A stretch of 8,612 bases of DNA from an uncultured Collinsella sp. (GTDB lineage: Bacteria > Actinomycetota > Coriobacteriia > Coriobacteriales > Coriobacteriaceae): contig USBA01000077.1 of NCBI GenBank assembly GCA_900552735.1, positions 1-8,612 of the forward strand. The letters run 5' to 3'. This document shows positions 1-4,847 of the stretch, piece by piece. Under the pieces are notes generated by a model. The model worked only from the letters and a program-made list of their open reading frames with translations, had not been told where the DNA came from and did not search any database. The position numbers were made by a program, and so were the translations under genes. Position 1 is the stretch's first letter; every line of letters starts with the position of its first letter.

Positions 1-117
1 AATCCCGCCGGTCGTTTTGTTTGGTGTTGTTTTTTTTTTTTTGTCGCTTTTTTTTTTTTTTTATATTCCCCGCGGGCCCCTCTCCGGGATATGTAGCGAG
101 TCGGAGTACCCTTGCTG
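1..117. other. Intergenic stretch with two long T homopolymers (T13 and T15)
   Basis: This stretch downstream of the aldolase stop codon contains no credible gene. It holds uninterrupted T runs at 30-42 (13 T) and 48-62 (15 T), separated by gtcgc, then a GC-rich patch with the palindrome CCCGCGGG (69-76). For the aldolase transcript, which runs right to left, the runs are A tracts, so this is not a normal intrinsic terminator for that gene. The T runs could be the U-tract of a terminator for a rightward gene lying left of the window, but its stem would be outside. Such homopolymers are unusual in a GC-rich genome and prone to slippage or assembly error. Confidence 0.6.
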
Positions 118-975
118 TTACTCTGCTTTGCCCACAGAGTTGAGGTTGGTCATGCGGATCTTAACCAGCTCGGTGATCTCACGCATGCCCTCCTTGGCCG
201 GCTTCTTGGGGTCGAAGCAGGCGGGGTTCTCGGCCATGTAGGCCATGAAGCCCTTGGTGTAGGCCTGACGCAGCTCGGTGGCGTAGTTAACCTTGCAGAT
301 GCCGTTCTTCACAGCCTCGGCAACCTGCTCATCGGGCACACCGGAGGTGCCGTGCAGGACCAGCGGCACGTCGACGGCGTCGCGGATGGCCTTGACCACG
401 GACTGCTCGATGTGCGGATCGCTCGTGTACACACCGTGGCTGGTGCCAACGCCAATTGCGAGGGAGGTGCAGCCGGTACGCTCGACGAACTCCTTGGCCT
501 CGGCCGGATCGGTGTAGGGGCTCTCGCCCTCAACCGCGGGACCGTCGTCCTCCTTGCCGCCAACCTTACCGAGCTCAGCCTCGACGGGCACGCCCATGGC
601 GCGGCCAGCGTCGGCGACGGACTTGGTCAGAGCGATGTTGTCCTCGAAAGACTCGTGCGAACCGTCAATCATGACAGAGGTGTAGCCAGTGCGGAAAGCC
701 TGCATGCAGCGGTCATAGCCATCGCCGTGATCGAGGTGCAGAGCGACGGGCACGGAAGCGCGCTCGGCGGCAGCCTTGACCATGCCGTAGAAGTAGTCCA
801 GACCAGCGGTCTTGATGGTGCCCGGGGTGGTCTGCATGATGACGGGGGACTTGGTCTCCTCGGCGGCAGCCAGAACGGCCATAACAAACTCGAGGTTCTC
901 GACGTTGAACGCGCCAACGGCGTAGTGGCCAGCCTGAGCGTCCTTGAGCATCTTTTCGGTGGTAACAAGTGCCAT
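118..975 (-). CDS. fba: Class II fructose/tagatose-bisphosphate aldolase
   Basis: This 285-residue zinc-dependent aldolase should cleave fructose-1,6-bisphosphate (or tagatose-1,6-bisphosphate) to dihydroxyacetone phosphate and glyceraldehyde-3-phosphate in the cytoplasm. Visible motifs are HLDHGD with the presumed catalytic Asp82 and zinc ligand His83, VEAELGKVGG (131-140), GTSHGVY with zinc ligand His180, and VLHGTSG with zinc ligand His208. These positions coincide with those recalled for GatY/KbaY-type tagatose-bisphosphate aldolases, and the C-terminal half (CKVNYATEL) also resembles that branch, so the true substrate is open. Length is normal for the family. The ATG at 975 is chosen because GAGAGGAG lies 9 nt upstream and the sequence MALVTTEKML is the conserved N terminus. 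The frame stays open to 1116, but the extra residues look unconserved. It is divergent from a DeoR-family regulator that may control it. Confidence 0.93.
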   Translation of the reverse strand: MALVTTEKMLKDAQAGHYAVGAFNVENLEFVMAVLAAAEETKSPVIMQTTPGTIKTAGLDYFYGMVKAAAERASVPVALHLDHGDGYDRCMQAFRTGYTSVMIDGSHESFEDNIALTKSVADAGRAMGVPVEAELGKVGGKEDDGPAVEGESPYTDPAEAKEFVERTGCTSLAIGVGTSHGVYTSDPHIEQSVVKAIRDAVDVPLVLHGTSGVPDEQVAEAVKNGICKVNYATELRQAYTKGFMAYMAENPACFDPKKPAKEGMREITELVKIRMTNLNSVGKAE

Positions 976-1071
976 GAGCGTTTGCTCCTCTCCCTCGCCC
1001 GCATCTGGACATCGGGCGTAGTTGTTCACAAGGCGTTTTACCTTGCGTTTTGCTGCGCTCATTGTATGAAA

Positions 1072-1083
1072 TTCAGCGTCTTT
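1072..1083 (+). repeat. 12-bp direct repeat copy 1, candidate operator at the aldolase promoter
   Basis: TTCAGCGTCTTT, an exact match to 1189-1200. On the minus strand it ends 5 nt before the TACAAT -10 hexamer of the aldolase, so it lies where a -10/-35 spacer would be. A protein bound here would touch RNA polymerase. The divergent DeoR-family protein is the natural candidate. Confidence 0.4.
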
Positions 1084-1188
1084 GCATGTGCGAGATATTG
1101 AGCCCATGCAGGTCAATACCGTCGTTTTTGAAAAGTAAACGGAAGGAATTGGGGCCGGGCGGGCGTGTTCGATATTGAATTTTGGGCG

Positions 1189-1200
1189 TTCAGCGTCTTT
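1189..1200 (+). repeat. 12-bp direct repeat copy 2, candidate operator at the DeoR-family gene promoter
   Basis: TTCAGCGTCTTT, identical to 1072-1083 and 117 bp from it. It falls inside the 17-nt spacer of the putative TTGGGC/TATAGA promoter of the regulator gene, which would fit autoregulation. Confidence 0.4.
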
Positions 1201-1309
1201 CTTTTATAGAAAAGATAAGTAATCGAAAGGCGTTTTCTTACTCAAAAAGAAAATGAACGAAAATAGAGTCAACACAATTCCTGCAAATTTGGCCGAGAAT
1301 GGAGCAGCT

Positions 1310-2113
1310 ATGGCCCACGCAACAACCCGAGCCTTCGCCGATGAGCGTCGTGCCGCCATCATGGAAATGCTTGAGCATAATGCCTCGGTGCAGGTAGCAG
1401 AAATCGCCCAGACCTTTGGCGTGTCCTCCGTTACCGCCCGCGCCGACCTGGACGCGCTCGCCGAAGCAGGCAAGCTGCGTCGCACGCATGGTGGCGCCGT
1501 ATCGCTCCACAAGCGTCTGACTGTTTCCACGCAGGATCGCCGCATCAATGTCAACGTCGCCGCCAAGCAGGCCATCGCGCAAAGCGCCATCGAGCTCGTC
1601 AATGACGGCGACACGCTGCTCGTTGACTCGGGCACCACGGCGCTCGAGTTCGTCCGGCTCCTCGATCAGCGCGACGGCATCACCGTTATCACGGCCGACA
1701 TTACCATCGCCGATTACATCGACGAAAGCATGCCCTCGGTCGATGTCGTCATGCTGGGCGGGGCGCTGCGCAAAGGTCATCGCTATCTGTACGGCCCACT
1801 TACCATGCAGGCGCTCCAAATGGTCCACGCCGATCTTGCCGTCATGTGCCCCGGCGCCTTTGTCTCCAGCTGCGGCTTTACGACCGACTTTCCCCAGATG
1901 GCCGAGACTAAAACGGCTATGATCGCCGCGGCCCATCAAAGCGTCGCCCTCATGGACGCCAGCAAGGTTAACGGACGCGGCATGTACCGCTTTGCCGAGC
2001 TGACCGATGTCGACGCCATCGTGATGGACCGAGACTCCGAAGGCGCCGTCGCCACCTCAATCGCCAAGACCGCCGACGGCGCACGTCCAGCACTCATCAT
2101 CGCCGCCAACTAA
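1310..2113 (+). CDS. DeoR-family (DeoR/GlpR type) sugar-metabolism transcriptional regulator
   Basis: A 267-residue cytoplasmic DNA-binding protein. Residues 11-62 form the DeoR winged helix-turn-helix (RRAAIMEML, then VAEIAQTFGVSSVTARADLDAL and KLRRTHGGA). Residues 83-240 form the DeoRC sugar-phosphate sensor, with the usual AAKQAIAQSA, GDTLLVDSGTT (100-110), ITADITIA, LGGALRKGH and AETKTAMI elements. Such proteins repress sugar genes and release DNA when a phosphorylated sugar binds. The start at 1310 is preferred because GGAG lies 5 nt upstream and the frame immediately enters conserved sequence. An earlier in-frame ATG at 1253 would add 19 residues (286 total), but that segment is AT-rich, uses codons rare in the neighbours and has only a weak ribosome site. 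It diverges from the aldolase, its likely target along with itself. The ligand cannot be read from sequence. Confidence 0.9.
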   Translation: MAHATTRAFADERRAAIMEMLEHNASVQVAEIAQTFGVSSVTARADLDALAEAGKLRRTHGGAVSLHKRLTVSTQDRRINVNVAAKQAIAQSAIELVNDGDTLLVDSGTTALEFVRLLDQRDGITVITADITIADYIDESMPSVDVVMLGGALRKGHRYLYGPLTMQALQMVHADLAVMCPGAFVSSCGFTTDFPQMAETKTAMIAAAHQSVALMDASKVNGRGMYRFAELTDVDAIVMDRDSEGAVATSIAKTADGARPALIIAAN

Positions 2114-2155
2114 ATAAAAACCACCACAAAGGTGCCTGTCCCCTTTGTGGTGGTT
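2112..2155 (-). terminator. Intrinsic terminator of the flavodiiron protein gene, between convergent genes
   Basis: A perfect 14-bp stem pairs 2119-2132 (AACCACCACAAAGG) with 2142-2155 around a 9-nt loop. Read on the minus strand, the hairpin is followed by a U-rich tail (TTTTTATTTA, complement of 2111-2120). It begins about 30 nt beyond the flavodiiron stop codon. On the plus strand the hairpin is followed by gtgatggctg, with no U-tract, so it is a poor terminator for the DeoR-family gene. Confidence 0.85.
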
Positions 2156-2187
2156 GTGATGGCTGAGCGTCAAAAGTGAGCGTGTCG

Positions 2188-3348
2188 CTACTTGGACAGC
2201 TCGTCGGCGAGGGCCTCGATCTGGGCGCGCGAGGCTTCGTTGAGCGAGCCCAGCACAGTCACCTTGTTCTGCGTCAGGGTGATGTCCTTCATGCCCTCGA
2301 GCTCCTTGGTCATAACCTTGGCAGCCGCGGGTGCCCAAGAGCCGGCCTCGACGAGCGCCACCGTACGGTTCTGGTAGGCGTGCTCGGCGAGCGTATGGAT
2401 GAAGGTGCTCATGCACGGGAAGATCTCGCCCTGATAGGTGATGGAGGCGAGCACCAGACGGTCGTAGCGGAACGCATCCTCAACGGCCTCGGCCATGTCG
2501 TCACGAGCCAGGTCAAAGACGGAGACCTTCTGGCCGCGAGCCTCAAGCGCAGATGCGAGCTCCTCGACGGCAGCCTTCAGATGCCCGTACACGCTCGCAT
2601 AGGCAATCGTGATACCCTCGTCCTCGGGCTGATAGCTCGACCAGGTGTTATAGGTGTCGAGGTAGTAGCCCAGGTTCTCAGTCAGCACGGGGCCGTGGAG
2701 CGGGCAGATAATCTGGATGTCCAGGTCGGCGGCCTTCTTGAGGACGGCCTGCACGAACTTGCCGAACTTACCGACGATGCCAAAGTAGTAACGGCGCGCT
2801 TCGCAAGCCCAGCCCTCGGGATCCTCGATGTCGTTGGCGCCAAACTTGCCAAAACCGTCGGCACTAAAGAGCACCTTGTCGGTGGACTCGTAGGAGAAGA
2901 GCACCTCGGGCCAGTGAACATTGGGGGCACCGACAAAGGTTAGGCTGTGGCCGCCCAGGTCGAGCACGTCGCCATCTTTGACGACCATCTTGCGCTCGGG
3001 GAAGTCGGTGCCAAAGTAGTTGACCATCATACGGAAGGCGCCCATGCTGGCAACAATCTGCGCCTGGGGATAGCGCTCAATAAAGGCGGCGATGCCGGCG
3101 GAGTGATCGGGCTCCATGTGATGGACGATCAGGTAGTCGGGCGTGCGGCCATCGAGCACGGCCTCGAGGTTGCCGAGCCACTCGTCAACAAAACCGCCGT
3201 CGACTGAATCGGCGACAGCGATCTTTTCGCCCAAGATAACGTAGCTGTTGTATGCCATACCGTTCTCGGACACGTCATACTGGCCCTCGAACAGGTCGAT
3301 GTCGTGATCGTCGACGCCAACGTAGCGGATATCCTTGGTGATCTCCAT
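2188..3348 (-). CDS. fprA: FprA-family flavodiiron protein (A-type, O2/NO reductase)
   Basis: A 386-residue cytoplasmic flavodiiron protein, the short class A form. Residues ~30-240 are a metallo-beta-lactamase-like diiron domain. The presumed iron ligands are all present: H-x-E-x-D-H as His77, Glu79, Asp81 and His82, then His145 (APNVHWPE), Asp164 (SADGFG) and His218 (PLHGP). Residues ~247-386 are a flavodoxin domain binding FMN (TIAYASVYGHLKAAVEEL, then SITYQGEIFP). No rubredoxin or flavin-reductase domain is fused, so electrons must come from separate carriers. Such proteins reduce O2 to water and/or NO to N2O and protect anaerobes. The start at 3348 has a perfect AGGAGG 9 nt upstream. The frame stays open to 3411, but the extra residues look unconserved. 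It lies 129 bp downstream of the lacI-type gene on the same strand and has its own candidate promoter, so co-regulation with galactose genes is not implied. Confidence 0.94.
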   Translation of the reverse strand: MEITKDIRYVGVDDHDIDLFEGQYDVSENGMAYNSYVILGEKIAVADSVDGGFVDEWLGNLEAVLDGRTPDYLIVHHMEPDHSAGIAAFIERYPQAQIVASMGAFRMMVNYFGTDFPERKMVVKDGDVLDLGGHSLTFVGAPNVHWPEVLFSYESTDKVLFSADGFGKFGANDIEDPEGWACEARRYYFGIVGKFGKFVQAVLKKAADLDIQIICPLHGPVLTENLGYYLDTYNTWSSYQPEDEGITIAYASVYGHLKAAVEELASALEARGQKVSVFDLARDDMAEAVEDAFRYDRLVLASITYQGEIFPCMSTFIHTLAEHAYQNRTVALVEAGSWAPAAAKVMTKELEGMKDITLTQNKVTVLGSLNEASRAQIEALADELSK

Positions 3349-3364
3349 CAGGCAAAGCCTCCTA

Positions 3365-3391
3365 GATAGACAAAAGAACCCGTCTATCATA
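3365..3391 (-). promoter_or_regulatory. Candidate extended -10 promoter of fprA overlapping a GATAGAC inverted repeat
   Basis: On the minus strand TATGAT (complement of 3386-3391) is preceded by TGT, an extended -10 element, about 38 nt before the fprA ATG. A 7-bp inverted repeat (3365-3371 GATAGAC and 3382-3388 GTCTATC, 10-nt spacer) overlaps the -10 and the expected start site and ends 2 nt before AGGAGG. It could be an operator or a leader hairpin next to the ribosome-binding site. No consensus -35 is visible. Confidence 0.4.
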
Positions 3392-3403
3392 ACACTCGCC
3401 TTC

Positions 3404-3417
3404 ATAGCCACGGCTAT
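3404..3417. promoter_or_regulatory. Palindrome at the -35 position of the fprA promoter
   Basis: ATAGCC AC GGCTAT, a perfect 6-bp inverted repeat with a 2-nt centre. It sits where the -35 of the candidate fprA promoter would be. It is a plausible regulator site, possibly for an oxygen- or NO-responsive protein, but no known consensus is recognised. Confidence 0.3.
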
Positions 3418-3477
3418 CCGTCAGCATCCTTACCGATTGTAATTGAGGCGGAATATACTGCCGTTGACCTGCACAAA

Positions 3478-4509
3478 CTATGCGCGCAGTATCGCCGTGC
3501 TATGTCGAATAATGAGCTGGCCGGGAATACGAATGGCAACGGTTTTGTCCGTTGCCCCCGCCTTGGGAACCGCGTGCTCGAACACCTCGCGTCCACGCTG
3601 ATGCAAATCGAATCGAACGGTCGTGAGCTCGTTGTGTGCCACAAAATCATCGAGCGAATCGTCGACGCCCACCACGCTCACGTCCTCGGGCACGCGCAGA
3701 CCGCTATCGCGCAGCGCTGCAATCGCACCATTTGCCATCTGGTCGTTTGCCGCGTAAATCGCCGTCATGGTGCGATCGTGCTCGGCCAGGTACCTGCCGG
3801 CCTCGTAGCCGCTGTTGGCAGACCAGTCGCCCTCGAGCGGCTCTGCCGGCTCGATGTGTTTACGCTCGAGTGCATCCTGCCAACCGGCGCGACGAAATTG
3901 CTCGTCGACCGAGAATGACGGGCCGCCAATATAGCGAATCTGCTCGTGCCCTAGCTCAAACAGGTGATCCATAAGCAATAGCGAGCAGCCGTAATGGTCG
4001 GAATCGACCGTGGTCACCCGCGGGTGCGCGTACATGGTAACGATGACCGTGCCAATGCCCGGCAGTGGATCAAACGTCTCAAAATCGGGCGCCATGCGAC
4101 TCATACCGATGATGATGCCGTCCACCGGCAATGCGGCCATACGACGCGTGGCCTCGGCAAGCGAAAACTCCTCGGTCTTGGACATCTCGACCAGCGTGAT
4201 GGCGCAATTATGCTCGCGAGCAGCGCTGGCGATGCCGTCGATCATTGAGAGGTTGCCGAACTTGGTGACATCGTTGACGCACAGGCCGACCGAATGATAA
4301 CGGCCGTCGCGCAGCGAGCGACCGGCATAACTCGGACGAAAGCCGAGCTTTTGCATAGCGGCCTGTACGCGCTGGCGCGTCTGCTCGTTAACGTTAGGCA
4401 AGCCGTTGGCGACGCGCGAAACCGTCTGCTGCGAAACGCCGGCAGCGCGGGCGACGTCGGCCATGGAGACCGGACGCGAACTGGTATCGTTGGACGGGCG
4501 CCTTGCCAC
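3478..4509 (-). CDS. LacI-family galactose/galactoside-type repressor
   Basis: A 343-residue transcription factor. Residues 15-60 are the LacI helix-turn-helix (SMADVARAAGVSQQTVSRVANG), then the hinge helix RSLRDGR, whose leucine in this family inserts at a central CpG of the operator. Residues ~72-330 are the periplasmic-binding-protein-like sensor. By recalled alignment it is close to E. coli LacI: RRAGW, EGDWSANSG, ANDQMANGA and SVVGVDD match RLAGW, EGDWSAMSG, ANDQMALGA and SVVGYDD. Presumed sugar-contacting Arg206, Trp229, Asn255 and Asp283 sit exactly 9 positions after LacI Arg197, Trp220, Asn246 and Asp274. It lacks LacI's C-terminal tetramerisation tail, so it is probably a dimer. The start is a GTG with AAGGTGATC just upstream. 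An internal ATG (residue 16) would remove the N-terminal arm. It diverges from galK-galT, the likely targets, with three candidate operators between. Confidence 0.93.
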   Translation of the reverse strand: MARRPSNDTSSRPVSMADVARAAGVSQQTVSRVANGLPNVNEQTRQRVQAAMQKLGFRPSYAGRSLRDGRYHSVGLCVNDVTKFGNLSMIDGIASAAREHNCAITLVEMSKTEEFSLAEATRRMAALPVDGIIIGMSRMAPDFETFDPLPGIGTVIVTMYAHPRVTTVDSDHYGCSLLLMDHLFELGHEQIRYIGGPSFSVDEQFRRAGWQDALERKHIEPAEPLEGDWSANSGYEAGRYLAEHDRTMTAIYAANDQMANGAIAALRDSGLRVPEDVSVVGVDDSLDDFVAHNELTTVRFDLHQRGREVFEHAVPKAGATDKTVAIRIPGQLIIRHSTAILRA

Positions 4510-4602
4510 AGGATCACCTTCACCCTTGCGAGATCTGAATAGCGTGAATGCCGGCCCGGGCAGAAATACATCCCGCGCCGAGGCCCGCTATCGTCGGACG
4601 CA

Positions 4603-4616
4603 TGTTAACGTACTCT
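4603..4616 (+). promoter_or_regulatory. Candidate LacI-family operator O1, in the repressor gene leader
   Basis: TGTTAACGTACTCT shares 13 contiguous bases (4603-4615) with the other two sites. It lies roughly 20-33 nt downstream of the predicted start of the repressor gene, consistent with autorepression by roadblock. It lacks the ATAAC extension found in the other two copies. Confidence 0.6.
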
Positions 4617-4642
4617 ACTTTTTCTATCTGCATCTCTTCTGC

Positions 4643-4672
4643 TTTATAAGTCCATACGGCAGTACCGTTCAC
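4643..4672 (-). promoter_or_regulatory. Candidate promoter of the lacI-type gene
   Basis: On the minus strand GTGAAC (complement of 4667-4672) is followed after 17 nt by TTATAA (complement of 4644-4649; TATAAA in the register one base on). The -10 is good and the -35 weak. It would give a leader of about 125 nt carrying operator O1. Confidence 0.4.
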
Positions 4673-4720
4673 GGCTGAATTTCTACCGATTACCAGATTC
4701 TCAAAAAGTGACAAGCGATG

Positions 4721-4729
4721 TGTTATGAG
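4721..4729 (+). promoter_or_regulatory. Candidate extended -10 of the galK-galT promoter
   Basis: TGTTATGAG fits a TGn extended -10 with 4/6 match to TATAAT. No good -35 lies upstream. It overlaps operator O2, so repressor binding there would block polymerase. The predicted start near 4736 leaves a ~112-nt leader containing O3. The evidence is weak on sequence alone. Confidence 0.35.
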
Positions 4730-4739
4730 TACGTTAACA
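4722..4739 (-). promoter_or_regulatory. Candidate LacI-family operator O2, at the galK promoter
   Basis: The complement reads TGTTAACGTACTCATAAC, an exact 18-bp inverted copy of O3. The 14-bp core TGTTAACGTACTCA is an imperfect palindrome about a central CG (TGTTAAC and TGAGTAC half-sites). With one flanking base on each side it differs at one position from the cre consensus WTGNNARCGNWWWCAW, typical of LacI-family operators. Confidence 0.7.
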
Positions 4740-4789
4740 TAGCCCGTAACGTGCGGTATCGTGAACACTTGGTTCATGCCGCTTTAAGT

Positions 4790-4807
4790 TGTTAACGTAC
4801 TCATAAC
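4790..4807 (+). promoter_or_regulatory. Candidate LacI-family operator O3, in the galK leader
   Basis: TGTTAACGTACTCATAAC, exact 18-bp inverted partner of O2, 64 bp away centre to centre and about 40 bp before the galK start codon. Repressor bound here could roadblock transcription or loop with O2. Confidence 0.7.
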
Positions 4808-4847
4808 GACGCAAAACCCACCCGGGCGCGCCAAGGAAAGGACTCCC

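Larger units (their letters stand above)
976..1309. promoter_or_regulatory. Divergent control region between aldolase and DeoR-family genes
   Basis: About 330 bp, richer in A+T than the flanking genes. On the minus strand TACAAT (complement of 1061-1066) is a good -10 hexamer for the aldolase, giving a leader of about 80 nt. No good -35 is seen. On the plus strand TTGGGC (1182-1187), a 17-nt spacer and TATAGA (1205-1210) form a weak promoter for the regulator. The 12-mer TTCAGCGTCTTT occurs at 1072-1083 and 1189-1200, just upstream of each -10. Further repeats are AAGGCGTTTT (1030-1039 and 1227-1236), GATATTGA (1094-1101 and 1171-1178), and TATTGA facing TCAATA (1096-1101 and 1113-1118). The hexamer assignments are by eye. 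Confidence 0.45.
4510..4847. promoter_or_regulatory. lacI-type gene / galK divergent regulatory region
   Basis: A 338-bp gap containing no gene but rich in control signals. It holds three copies of a CpG-centred operator-like sequence, a candidate repressor promoter on the minus strand, a candidate extended -10 for galK, and the galK ribosome site AAAGGA (4837-4842, 5 nt before ATG). Operator centres are at about 4609.5, 4732.5 and 4796.5. The latter two are 64 bp apart, close to six helical turns, so dimers would lie on one face of the DNA. Confidence 0.7.

Noticed and set aside
112..1101. 329-codon plus-strand open frame opposite the aldolase
   Set aside because: Antisense shadow of the aldolase produced by high-GC codon bias. 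The minus strand carries all aldolase motifs.
1253..1309. Upstream ATG giving 19 extra residues to the DeoR-family regulator
   Set aside because: Weak ribosome site, AT-rich atypical codons and unconserved sequence. The ATG at 1310 with GGAG is preferred, though the longer form cannot be excluded.
2176..2943. 255-codon plus-strand open frame opposite fprA
   Set aside because: Shadow of fprA, with no recognisable domain and no start signals.
3349..3477. Terminator between the lacI-type gene and fprA
   Set aside because: No stem followed by a U-tract was found. The inverted repeats there are at the fprA promoter, so read-through from the repressor gene remains possible.
4386..4398. Possible fourth operator inside the lacI-type gene (GTTAACGT core)
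   Set aside because: Only one half-site matches, and the bases are accounted for by the codons of the conserved NVNEQT segment.
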